From an uncultured Oscillospiraceae bacterium (GTDB lineage: Bacteria > Bacillota > Clostridia > Oscillospirales > Oscillospiraceae): a DNA stretch of 22,452 bases. The position numbers were made by a program, and so were the translations under genes. The notes beneath the pieces were generated by a model. The model had not been told where the DNA came from. It searched no databases and was given only the letters and a program-made list of their open reading frames with translations. Shown in pieces: positions 1-6,291 of this stretch. The DNA lies in NCBI GenBank assembly GCA_934511165.1, contig CAKSWA010000038.1, positions 1 to 22,452 of the forward strand, given 5' to 3'. Positions within the stretch are counted from its first letter, which is position 1; the number at the start of each line of letters is the position of its first letter.

Positions 1-45
1 CACCCCCTGATGTAGTTCTATTTTCCTACATCAGGGGGTGTTTTG
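1..45 (+). terminator. Rho-independent terminator of an upstream gene outside the window
   Basis: A perfect 15-base-pair inverted repeat (1-15 with 26-40, loop 16-25) is followed at once by TTTT and then GTCT. On the + strand this is a good intrinsic terminator for a rightward gene that ends before the window. The leftward SGNH gene stops at 105, so the same hairpin may also end its message, but the bases that would form the U-tract on that strand are outside the window. Confidence 0.85.
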
Positions 46-104
46 TCTATTGTCCGTTTTTACTGGTCCTGTTCACACGGACAGCCGGGGGTTTTGGCGT
101 CATA

Positions 105-1340
105 TTATGTATGCCGTTTGAGATATTCCACGATCTCCGGGTACCGATCCGATTGGATGTGGATGCCGTCGCCGGAGTTGAAGCTATCCAGAAAATATCC
201 GGCTTTGTCGCACATCATGCGGAAAAGATCAATGTATTCCGTATCGTATTCGCGGGAGAGCGTTTTGAGAAGCTGTGAGTAGAATATCGTGCTGTCGGGA
301 TTGTAGAGCTCATTCATCGGCGTGCTGCGCCCAACGGGGACGAGGGAGAGAAGATAAATCCTGGCGTCCGGCTGCGTCTCCTTTACGAGATCGAGGATCG
401 TCCGCATGGGTGTCATAAACTTTTCCACGCGGTTTTTGTCAAGCGAGCTGTCATTGATGCCTAGCATTATGTAAACCTTACCGTAGGATTTGCTGTGCAG
501 TACGTCGCTGAGCGTGCCATACCGGCCATCCGGCAGTTGATAGAATTCGTAGTCCACAACGTCCTGTGCCTTGTGACCGACAACGGCGTAGTAGTCGGGA
601 GCGTAAAGCCCGGAGTACCGCTGCATGCCAACGATCTGCGAATGACCGATGAAGCAGGCGTCGTTAAACCAGTCGTCTGACACCGGATCGGTTTCCGCTA
701 CAGTGGAAACCGGGAGTGCGGTCAGAATATCCTGCTGCGTCCCGATGAAGCGAAGGAGAATTTCTTCGCCCTCGGCGAGCGGAACGGTGTCCTTATAATG
801 AAAGAAGCCATCCGTATCTTCGATCATCACTCCGGCGCGCTGGATGGTGAAAGCGGCGGTCTGCGCTTCTGGGGTCATCAGCCCGCCATCCAGGAAGGAA
901 TACCACGGATTGATCGCTTCAAGCGATATGCCGCAGACGTTGGCGCAGCGATAGAGCGAGACGAGAAGTGCTTCGCGCGTGAGCGGCTCGTCGGGGCGGA
1001 AGGTGCCGTTTCCGTCGTGCGGAATGATATTCTTTTTTACCGCCCACGCGGCTCCGGCAGCGTACCATTGGGAAGCGTCTACATCAGACGGGATCGTTTC
1101 GGCATCCTCCGCGCTTCCGTAAACGCGGTACAATATCCCGGCGAGCATGGCGCGTGTCATCGAAACACCGGCTCCGTCGCCTTCGGCTTCGCGAAAAAGC
1201 TCGCGATAATCCGACATGGAGGCGGCTTCGCAGTATTCGGATGTGCGCCGGCTCTGGCTCTCCGGCTCGGCGGCATAGACCGGCACGGCAAGCGCAAAGA
1301 ACAAAGTGCTGCATAGCAGCAGGGATAAAACTCGCTTCAT
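105..1340 (-). CDS. Exported SLH-domain protein with C-terminal SGNH/GDSL hydrolase domain
   Basis: The 411-residue protein starts with a signal peptide (basic MKR, hydrophobic core, cleavage near VYA at 21-23). Residues about 58-200 look like S-layer homology repeats, with the WYA..AAWAVKKNII and GTFRPDEPLTREALLVSLYR signatures, which usually bind cell wall polymer. Residues about 225-411 resemble an SGNH hydrolase: block I FIGHS with nucleophile Ser234, block III LGIND with Asn296, and block V DGIH with Asp391 and His394. The usual Asp of GDS is His here. The substrate is unknown; cell-wall deacetylation or lipid/ester cleavage at the surface is inference. It lies 29 bases downstream of dapA on the same strand with only a weak ribosome site, so co-transcription with dapA is possible. 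Confidence 0.82.
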   Translation of the reverse strand: MKRVLSLLLCSTLFFALAVPVYAAEPESQSRRTSEYCEAASMSDYRELFREAEGDGAGVSMTRAMLAGILYRVYGSAEDAETIPSDVDASQWYAAGAAWAVKKNIIPHDGNGTFRPDEPLTREALLVSLYRCANVCGISLEAINPWYSFLDGGLMTPEAQTAAFTIQRAGVMIEDTDGFFHYKDTVPLAEGEEILLRFIGTQQDILTALPVSTVAETDPVSDDWFNDACFIGHSQIVGMQRYSGLYAPDYYAVVGHKAQDVVDYEFYQLPDGRYGTLSDVLHSKSYGKVYIMLGINDSSLDKNRVEKFMTPMRTILDLVKETQPDARIYLLSLVPVGRSTPMNELYNPDSTIFYSQLLKTLSREYDTEYIDLFRMMCDKAGYFLDSFNSGDGIHIQSDRYPEIVEYLKRHT

Positions 1341-1369
1341 GAGTACACTCGCTTTCGTAATCTATAAAA

Positions 1370-2254
1370 TCAGAGGAGCTGCAAGCTCTCCATGCATTTT
1401 TGCAGTTTTGCGGCATTTTCTTCCGCCATCGGGCAGAGCGGCAGACGCAGCCGGCCGGAATCCCAGCCGAGCATCTGCATGGCGGTTTTTACCGGGATGG
1501 GATTGACCTCGAAGAAGAGTGCATCGAAAAGTCCGGCATAGGCTTCGTGGATGGCACGGGCGGTGAAGAAATCGCCGCTGAGTGCCGCACCGCAGAGTGT
1601 CGCCATGACCTGCGGCACGATGTTCGACGCCACCGAGATCACGCCCTTGGCGCCGAGCGCGAGCATGGGAAGCGTCTGGTCATCGTTTCCGCTCCATATG
1701 TTCAGCGCATCGCCGCAGAGATGCCGGGTGCGCGAAACAAGGGAAATGTCGCCGGAGGCTTCCTTTATACCGTTGATGCGGGGAAACTCCGCGAGCCGCG
1801 CGTAGTGCTCCGGTGTGCAGGATACACCGGTGCGCCCGGGGACGTTGTATACGATGAGCGGCAGCTCGGAATGCTCTGCGACATACGTAAAGTGCCGGAC
1901 GATCCCGGCGGAGCTCGCTTTGTTATAATAGGGCGTCGTAAGCAGCAGCGCGTCCGCGCCAAGCCTCTCGGCTCGCCGCGCTGCGTTCGCCGCGGCGAGC
2001 GTATCATTGCCGCCGATCCCGGCGATCACCTTCATACGGGAACGGGTGTAAACCGAGGCAAACTCGATAACGGAAGCGCGCTCCGCCTCGGAAAGTGTTG
2101 CCGCCTCTCCGGTTGTGCCGCACACGGCGATAGCGGCAGTACCGCCCTCGGCCTGACGGTCGATCGCCGCGGCGAGACGGTCATAGTCGACGCCGCGGTC
2201 GGTAAACGGCGTGACAAGCGCGGTTGCGCTGCCGGTGAAAACAGGTTTTTTCAT
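1370..2254 (-). CDS. dapA: 4-hydroxy-tetrahydrodipicolinate synthase
   Basis: DapA condenses pyruvate with aspartate semialdehyde in the cytoplasm, the first committed step of the diaminopimelate/lysine branch. The 294-residue product has the family's usual length and TIM-barrel motifs: CGTTGE at 45-50 (Thr47/48), TTPYYNK at 106-112, VYNVPGRTG at 135-143 (Tyr136, Arg141) and the Schiff-base lysine Lys164 in NGIKEASGD. I chose the ATG at 2254 because AGAAAGGA sits about 7 bases upstream and the protein then begins MKKPVFTG; an in-frame ATG at 2287 would add 11 unconserved-looking residues. It is transcribed leftward, away from queA, from a promoter at 2420-2448. The SGNH gene follows by 29 bases. 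Confidence 0.95.
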   Translation of the reverse strand: MKKPVFTGSATALVTPFTDRGVDYDRLAAAIDRQAEGGTAAIAVCGTTGEAATLSEAERASVIEFASVYTRSRMKVIAGIGGNDTLAAANAARRAERLGADALLLTTPYYNKASSAGIVRHFTYVAEHSELPLIVYNVPGRTGVSCTPEHYARLAEFPRINGIKEASGDISLVSRTRHLCGDALNIWSGNDDQTLPMLALGAKGVISVASNIVPQVMATLCGAALSGDFFTARAIHEAYAGLFDALFFEVNPIPVKTAMQMLGWDSGRLRLPLCPMAEENAAKLQKCMESLQLL

Positions 2255-2310
2255 GTTCCGTCCTTTCTGCCGATCCGTACCGCACATCGCACGGCAGGGA
2301 AGGGAACGGC

Positions 2311-2344
2311 AAAAAATACTCCCGCGTCATTGTATGCAGCGGGA
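2311..2344 (-). promoter_or_regulatory. Possible attenuator hairpin in the dapA leader
   Basis: Read on the minus strand, TCCCGC (2344-2339) pairs with GCGGGA (2325-2320). A short inner helix CAT/ATG caps it, and it is followed after a few bases by a run of six T (2316-2311). It lies between the dapA promoter and the dapA start. The six-pair stem is weak and I see no lysine riboswitch or T-box in the leader, so this is only a candidate for premature termination. Confidence 0.3.
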
Positions 2345-2380
2345 CACGCTGCGGTGCGCGGAAGTTCGGCGCTTTTGCGG

Positions 2381-2409
2381 TTGCAAAGCATGCGGAACAT
2401 GTATATAAT
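2381..2409 (+). promoter_or_regulatory. Sigma-A-type promoter for queA
   Basis: TTGCAA (2381-2386) and a perfect TATAAT (2404-2409) are separated by exactly 17 bases, pointing to a start near 2416 and a leader of about 88 bases before queA. The start region overlaps the opposing dapA promoter. The leader can fold CCGCCGT (2431-2437) with ACGGCGG (2456-2462). Confidence 0.72.
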
Positions 2410-2419
2410 ATTTTTAAGT

Positions 2420-2448
2420 ATAATATCACTCCGCCGTACTCCCGTCAA
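2420..2448 (-). promoter_or_regulatory. Sigma-A-type promoter for dapA
   Basis: On the minus strand TTGACG (2448-2443) and TATTAT (2425-2420) are 17 bases apart. The predicted start is near 2413, leaving a leader of about 160 bases to the dapA ATG. It faces the queA promoter, and the two predicted start points lie within a few bases of each other. Confidence 0.7.
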
Positions 2449-2503
2449 GGCGAGCACGGCGGCAAAACGCTGTGGCCGGAGAATCCCGGCAGATGGAGTA
2501 ACC

Positions 2504-3526
2504 TTGAAAAAATCGGACTTTTATTATGATCTTCCCCCGGAGCTTATTGCCCAGACGCCGCTGGAGCGGCGCGATTCCTCCCGCCTTTTGACGCTGGATA
2601 AGCGCACCGGCGCCATGGAGCACCATATTTTTCACGAGCTCCCGGATTTTCTCAACGAGGGCGACTGCCTTGTGATGAATGATTCCCGCGTGATCCCCGC
2701 GCGGCTTTTCGGCACGCGGCCGACGGGCGGCAGCGTGGAAGTTGTTCTGCTGCGCGATCTCGGCGGCGGGGACTGGGAATGCCTTACCCGTCCGGGGCGC
2801 AAAACGCAGCCGGGGACGCATATTTCCTTCGGCAGCGGAGAACTGACGGCGGAGGTCGTCCGCGCCGAAGCGGACGGGAACAAGGTGCTGCACTTCCATT
2901 ATGAAGGCATTTTCCTTGAGCTTCTGGACATGCTTGGAAAAATGCCGCTGCCGCCCTATATCAAGGAGGAGCTTGCAGACAAGGAGCGCTACCAGACGGT
3001 ATATTCCCGTGACCCCGGCTCTGCGGCTGCGCCGACGGCGGGGCTGCATTTCACCCCGGAGCTTTTGCAGCGCATCGCCGACAAGGGCGTGTCCCTTGCG
3101 TATGTCACGCTGCACGTCGGTCTCGGCACATTCCGCCCGGTCAAGGAGGATAACATCGAGGATCACCCGATGCACGCCGAGTTCTGCATGGTGAGCCAGG
3201 AGACGGCGGATATTGTGAACCGCACGCATGCTAACGGAGGGCGCGTTGTCTCCGTTGGCACAACGTCCTGCCGGACGCTCGAAAGCTTCACCGGTGAGGA
3301 CGGCATATTGCAGCCGAAAAGCGGCTGGACAGACATTTTCATCCATCCTGGCTACCGCTTCAAGGCCATTGACGCGCTTGTGACCAATTTCCATCTGCCG
3401 GAGAGCACACTCATCATGCTCGTCTCTGCGCTTGCCGGACGGGAAAACATCCTGTGTGCCTATGAGGAAGCTGTGAGAGAGCGCTATCGCTTTTTCTCTT
3501 TCGGCGACGCGATGTTCATTCACTAA
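2504..3526 (+). CDS. queA: S-adenosylmethionine:tRNA ribosyltransferase-isomerase
   Basis: QueA transfers and isomerises the ribosyl part of SAM onto preQ1 in tRNA, giving epoxyqueuosine, after Tgt has inserted preQ1. The 340-residue product has the family's usual length and characteristic stretches: the N-terminal FYYDLPPELIAQTPLERRDSSRLL, GLHFTPELL, HVGLGTFRPV, HPMHAE and SVGTTSCRTLES. The start is a TTG (2504-2506): GGAG ends 5 bases before it, there is no suitable in-frame ATG, and the open frame continues upstream only as non-homologous sequence antisense to dapA. Its partner tgt lies about 530 bases downstream with a RidA-family gene between them. Cytoplasmic. Confident in identity and in the TTG start. 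Confidence 0.95.
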   Translation: MKKSDFYYDLPPELIAQTPLERRDSSRLLTLDKRTGAMEHHIFHELPDFLNEGDCLVMNDSRVIPARLFGTRPTGGSVEVVLLRDLGGGDWECLTRPGRKTQPGTHISFGSGELTAEVVRAEADGNKVLHFHYEGIFLELLDMLGKMPLPPYIKEELADKERYQTVYSRDPGSAAAPTAGLHFTPELLQRIADKGVSLAYVTLHVGLGTFRPVKEDNIEDHPMHAEFCMVSQETADIVNRTHANGGRVVSVGTTSCRTLESFTGEDGILQPKSGWTDIFIHPGYRFKAIDALVTNFHLPESTLIMLVSALAGRENILCAYEEAVRERYRFFSFGDAMFIH

Positions 3527-3544
3527 AATTCGACGGACGATGTT

Positions 3545-3568
3545 TCGGGTCAACGAAGAGCGACCCGA
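3545..3568 (+). other. Stem-loop in the queA-ridA spacer
   Basis: TCGGGTC (3545-3551) pairs with GACCCGA (3562-3568) around a 10-base loop. On the + strand the hairpin is followed by A-rich, not T-rich, sequence, so it is not a standard terminator for queA. It could protect the queA message end or pause transcription before ridA. Confidence 0.4.
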
Positions 3569-3594
3569 TCAAAAAATAAAAACAGGATGCATCC

Positions 3595-3966
3595 ATGAAA
3601 GCAACGTATAACGGTATAGGAAGCGTATATTCCGACGCGGTGATCGCAGGCGATGAAATTTATCTTTCCGGTCTGGTCTCGGAAGACTGGGAAACCGGAG
3701 AACTCTGCCCCGGCACCATCGAGGAGGAGACGGATCGCGTTCTGAGCAACATGAAGAAGATGCTCATGCGCTACGGCTCCGATATGGACAAGCTGATCCG
3801 CGTGGAGATATTCCTTACGGACTTTTCCGAGCGCGACAGAATGAACGCGGTCTACATCCGGCATTTTGATAAGGAGCGGATGCCGTCACGCCTGTGCGTC
3901 GGCGTCAATGCACTTGCCGAGGGCTGCAAGGTCGAGATGACAGCGCACGCCTATATCGACAGGTGA
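3595..3966 (+). CDS. ridA: RidA/YjgF/UK114 family protein (probable enamine/imine deaminase)
   Basis: RidA proteins hydrolyse reactive 2-aminoacrylate and related enamines/imines released by PLP enzymes. This 123-residue protein has the family's length and layout: DEIYLSGLV near residues 20-28, a DMDKLIRVEIFLTD strand-helix segment and a VYIRHFDKERMPSRLCVGV segment. Arg99 and Glu114 fall where active RidA proteins carry their key arginine and glutamate, so deaminase activity is plausible. The ATG at 3595 has AGGA 7 bases upstream. It sits between queA and tgt, which does not suggest a queuosine role by itself. A non-deaminase Rid subfamily remains possible. Confidence 0.88.
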   Translation: MKATYNGIGSVYSDAVIAGDEIYLSGLVSEDWETGELCPGTIEEETDRVLSNMKKMLMRYGSDMDKLIRVEIFLTDFSERDRMNAVYIRHFDKERMPSRLCVGVNALAEGCKVEMTAHAYIDR

Positions 3967-3974
3967 ACAAACCG

Positions 3975-4000
3975 GGCGCGGCAGACTTGACTGCCGCGCC
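3975..4000 (+). terminator. Ten-base-pair palindrome between ridA and tgt, possibly a terminator
   Basis: GGCGCGGCAG (3975-3984) and CTGCCGCGCC (3991-4000) form a perfect GC-rich stem with the six-base loop ACTTGA. It lies a few bases after the ridA stop. The following TCGATTCTG is a poor U-tract, so termination would be inefficient. The loop and right arm contain the -35 box of the tgt promoter. Confidence 0.4.
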
Positions 4001-4015
4001 TCGATTCTGTAGAAT
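3987..4015 (+). promoter_or_regulatory. Sigma-A-type promoter for tgt, with its -35 box in a hairpin loop
   Basis: TTGACT (3987-3992) and TAGAAT (4010-4015) are exactly 17 bases apart. The -35 box starts in the loop of the 3975-4000 palindrome and runs into its right arm. The predicted start is near 4022, about 35 bases before the tgt ATG. Confidence 0.72.
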
Positions 4016-4056
4016 AGCTACCGAATAAGGTACTGTGAGAATGGGGTAAACACGCT

Positions 4057-5187
4057 ATGTATAAACGAATCAAGCTCGAAGGCCGCGCCCGCCGGGGCGA
4101 ATATACCACGCCGCACGGCACCGTGCAGACGCCGGTATTCATGAATGTCGGCACGCAGGCGGCAATCAAAGGCGGCCTTTCGGCGGACGATCTCCGGGAG
4201 ATCGGCTGTCAGGTTGAGCTTTCCAACACCTATCATCTGCACGTCCGTCCGGGCGATGAGCTGATCCGCGATATGGGCGGGCTGCACAAGTTCATGCGTT
4301 GGGACGGCCCGATCCTGACCGACTCCGGCGGATTCCAGATCTTTTCGCTCGCACAGCTTCGCAAAATCAAGGAAGAGGGCGTGTACTTTAACTCCCATGT
4401 GGATGGCCGCCATATCTTTATGGGACCCGAGGAAAGCATGCGCATTCAGGCCAATCTCGGCTCGGACATCGCTATGGCGTTTGATGAGTGCGTCGGCATC
4501 CCGGCGCCGCGGGAGTACTGCGAGGCCTCGTGCGACCGGACGGTACGCTGGCTGGCCCGGTGCAAGGAAGCACTCGCGCGTTATACCTCGGAGGATGGAG
4601 CCGTCAATCCCGGACAGGTGCTCTGGGGTATCAACCAGGGCGCGGTGTACCACGATCTTCGCATCCGGCATATGCAGCAGATTGCCGAGCTCGATCTGCC
4701 GGGGTATGCCATCGGCGGGCTCGCGGTGGGGGAGACCGCTGCGGAAATGTACGATACAATCTCCGCGGTCGAGGAATATATGCCGCAGGATAAGCCCCGC
4801 TATCTCATGGGCGTCGGAACACCGGGAAATATCATCGAGGCAGTATACCGCGGCGTGGATTTCTTTGACTGCGTGATGCCCGCGCGAAACGGCCGCCACG
4901 GTCATCTCTATACCTGGGAAGGCGTCATCAACATCAAAAACGAAAAGTACGCCCGCGACGAGCGCCCGATCGACCCGGAGTGTCATTGCCCGGTCTGCCG
5001 GAAGTACAGCCGCGCGTATCTCCGTCATCTCATGAAAGCGGAGGAGATTCTGGCGCTCCGCTTCTGCGTTATGCATAATCTTTATTTCTATAATTCCCTG
5101 ATGAAAAAGATCCGCACAGCGCTCGATGCAGGGGAGTATAAGGCGTTCCACGACCGGTATGTCGAAAAGTTGGATAAGAGGATATAA
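4057..5187 (+). CDS. tgt: tRNA-guanine transglycosylase (queuine/preQ1 tRNA-ribosyltransferase)
   Basis: Tgt exchanges the wobble guanine of GUN-anticodon tRNAs for preQ1 in bacteria; QueA, encoded just upstream, then modifies it. The 376-residue protein has the family's typical length. Visible features are Asp89 in TDSGGFQ, the substrate loop GINQGAVYHDLR (191-202), GGLAVGE (220-226), the catalytic Asp271 in DFFDCVMPARNGRHG, and the zinc site Cys309, Cys311, Cys314 and His340. Nothing essential is missing. The ATG at 4057 follows GGGG about 10 bases upstream. Its own promoter lies at 3987-4015; no terminator is evident between tgt and yajC, so some read-through into yajC is likely. Confidence 0.97.
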   Translation: MYKRIKLEGRARRGEYTTPHGTVQTPVFMNVGTQAAIKGGLSADDLREIGCQVELSNTYHLHVRPGDELIRDMGGLHKFMRWDGPILTDSGGFQIFSLAQLRKIKEEGVYFNSHVDGRHIFMGPEESMRIQANLGSDIAMAFDECVGIPAPREYCEASCDRTVRWLARCKEALARYTSEDGAVNPGQVLWGINQGAVYHDLRIRHMQQIAELDLPGYAIGGLAVGETAAEMYDTISAVEEYMPQDKPRYLMGVGTPGNIIEAVYRGVDFFDCVMPARNGRHGHLYTWEGVINIKNEKYARDERPIDPECHCPVCRKYSRAYLRHLMKAEEILALRFCVMHNLYFYNSLMKKIRTALDAGEYKAFHDRYVEKLDKRI

Positions 5188-5193
5188 ATTCTC

Positions 5194-5222
5194 TTGCTTT
5201 TATCGGAAAATATCGGTATAAT
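5194..5222 (+). promoter_or_regulatory. Sigma-A-type promoter for yajC
   Basis: TTGCTT (5194-5199) and a perfect TATAAT (5217-5222) are 17 bases apart, immediately after the tgt stop. The predicted start is near 5229, inside the palindrome at 5228-5242. Confidence 0.75.
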
Positions 5223-5227
5223 CAGTA

Positions 5228-5242
5228 AATGTAATTTACATT
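5228..5242 (+). promoter_or_regulatory. Candidate operator palindrome at the yajC start site
   Basis: AATGTAATTTACATT is a perfect odd palindrome (7-base arms around one central T). It covers the predicted transcription start and ends just before the GGAGGG ribosome site. This position suits a repressor operator. The cognate regulator is unknown; the TTACAT core recurs in the 6303-6408 region. Confidence 0.45.
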
Positions 5243-5255
5243 GGAGGGTTAACCC

Positions 5256-5660
5256 ATGAAAAAAATCCTTGCAACTGTTCTTGGCGTGATTTTTGCCATG
5301 TTCGCGTTTGCCGGCTGCAACACGGCTGCGGCGGACGGCACCGCCACCGGCGCCAGCGGTTATATGAGCCTCATTATGATGGTCGTTATCATCGCTGTGT
5401 TCTATTTCCTGATGATCGTCCCCGAAAAGAAGCGCAAGAAGAAAGCGCAGGAGATGCGTGACAGCATCGAAGTCGGCGATAAGATCGTCACCATCGGCGG
5501 CATGGTCGGCAAGGTCGTCCACGTCACCAGCGACAAGCTCACCTTCGAGACCGGCGAGGACCGCGTCCGCATCGAGATCACCAAGTGGGCAGTCTCCACC
5601 AACGAAGGCAAGGGTGCCAACAAGGAAACCACCGATTCTGAGGAGTCTTTGGGCAACTGA
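5256..5660 (+). CDS. yajC: Preprotein translocase accessory subunit YajC, with a lipoprotein-type signal
   Basis: YajC associates with SecDF at the Sec translocon in the cytoplasmic membrane. The 134-residue protein has the diagnostic pattern of one transmembrane helix (about 35-55, MSLIMMVVIIAVFYFLMIVP) followed by the basic EKKRKKK stretch and a small beta domain (SIEVGDKIVTIGGMVGKVV). Unusually, a separate N-terminal hydrophobic segment (1-20) ends in FAGC, a lipobox with Cys21. The mature protein would be lipid-anchored outside and then cross inward, which fits YajC's known N-out, C-in topology. The ATG has GGAGGG 7 bases upstream. It follows tgt, and queA-tgt-yajC (often with secDF) is a common bacterial gene order; secDF is not in the window. 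Confidence 0.93.
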   Translation: MKKILATVLGVIFAMFAFAGCNTAAADGTATGASGYMSLIMMVVIIAVFYFLMIVPEKKRKKKAQEMRDSIEVGDKIVTIGGMVGKVVHVTSDKLTFETGEDRVRIEITKWAVSTNEGKGANKETTDSEESLGN

Positions 5661-5687
5661 TAACGTCCGCAGCAGACACATAAAGAT

Positions 5688-5735
5688 ACCCCCGCAGGAA
5701 TAAGTATGAATGTACTTATCTGCGGGGGTGTTTTT
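5688..5735 (+). terminator. Strong terminator of yajC, fused to the next gene's ribosome site
   Basis: ACCCCCGCAG (5688-5697) pairs with CTGCGGGGGT (5720-5729). After a two-base bulge, ATAAGTA (5700-5706) pairs with TACTTAT (5713-5719), then G and five T (5731-5735) follow. The T-run ends on the base before the ATG at 5736. The right arm carries GGGGGTG, the only ribosome-site-like sequence for that ATG. Confidence 0.9.
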
Positions 5736-6158
5736 ATGGTCAAACAACAATCGGGCCGAAGGGGACAGACCGTCGATGCCGTCCGGTCGGGAAGCCTTAT
5801 GGCAGGATTATCCCTCCTGCTTGCTCTTCCGGCGGCTCTGCTGATTCGGGAGGGGGTACTGCCGGAAACATCCGTACAGGCTGCCGCACTGGGGTGTGCG
5901 GGGCTTGCCGCGCTTGTGTCGGAGTGCATGCTCTTTGGAAAGAGAAGGGCAGGGTATGCGTATATTCCTCTCTCGGCGCTTATTTCGGCGCTTGTCCTCC
6001 TTTTGGTTGGGGCGTGCATTCCGATGAATGACTGGGATTTCGGTTGCATTTTAAAAGTGCTGTGCGTTATGACGGCTTCAATGACAATTGTGTATTTCAT
6101 AAAAATGAACAAAAATAACAAAAAGATGCAAAAGAAACAAGCGCGGTATTACAAATAG
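5736..6158 (+). CDS. Small membrane protein, TIGR04086-like
   Basis: A 140-residue protein with a short basic N-terminus and four likely transmembrane segments (roughly residues 14-34, 43-60, 70-92 and 98-118), ending in a lysine-rich, asparagine-containing cytoplasmic tail. Topology and position beside yajC resemble the uncharacterised TIGR04086 membrane family of Firmicutes; that assignment is from memory of the family and its usual neighbour. Function unknown. Start choice is open: the ATG at 5736 has GGGGGTG 6-7 bases upstream, but that lies in the yajC terminator; an in-frame ATG at 5706 has AGGA 6 bases upstream, but translation would then run through the terminator's right arm. Confidence 0.65.
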   Translation: MVKQQSGRRGQTVDAVRSGSLMAGLSLLLALPAALLIREGVLPETSVQAAALGCAGLAALVSECMLFGKRRAGYAYIPLSALISALVLLLVGACIPMNDWDFGCILKVLCVMTASMTIVYFIKMNKNNKKMQKKQARYYK

Positions 6159-6200
6159 GAATCAGAAAACAGGGTTGACATAAGCGAAAAGAAATGACCA

Positions 6201-6238
6201 ATATCTTGGGATTATTACAAAACGTAATCGCAAGATGT
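6201..6238 (+). other. Long imperfect hairpin in the AT-rich spacer
   Basis: Bases 6201-6214 pair with 6225-6238, giving 14 positions with one G-G mismatch and one G-U pair, around a 10-base loop. It is followed by GTAG-purine sequence without a T-run, so it is not a plain terminator. It could be part of a small RNA, a cis-acting leader, or an operator. Confidence 0.4.
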
Positions 6239-6291
6239 AGGAGAAAACCCTTGATTTTCAATGGTTTTTCGATGATCGGTTACATGGGATA

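Noticed and set aside
1400..2503. Long + strand open frame running into queA (708 codons in all)
   Set aside because: Its first 368 codons are antisense to dapA and its leader, show no family pattern, and queA has a clear TTG start with a ribosome site at 2495-2498.
2416..2503. preQ1 riboswitch in the queA leader
   Set aside because: The leader folds into GC-rich stems, but I see no A-rich tail or conserved loop typical of preQ1 aptamers.
2426..3553. 375-codon minus-strand frame opposite queA
   Set aside because: It is the shadow of queA: low-complexity His/Arg/Ala-rich translation, no ribosome site, no recognisable domain.
4018..5151. 377-codon minus-strand frame opposite tgt
   Set aside because: tgt is unmistakable on the + strand. 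The opposite frame is long only because of GC-rich codon bias.
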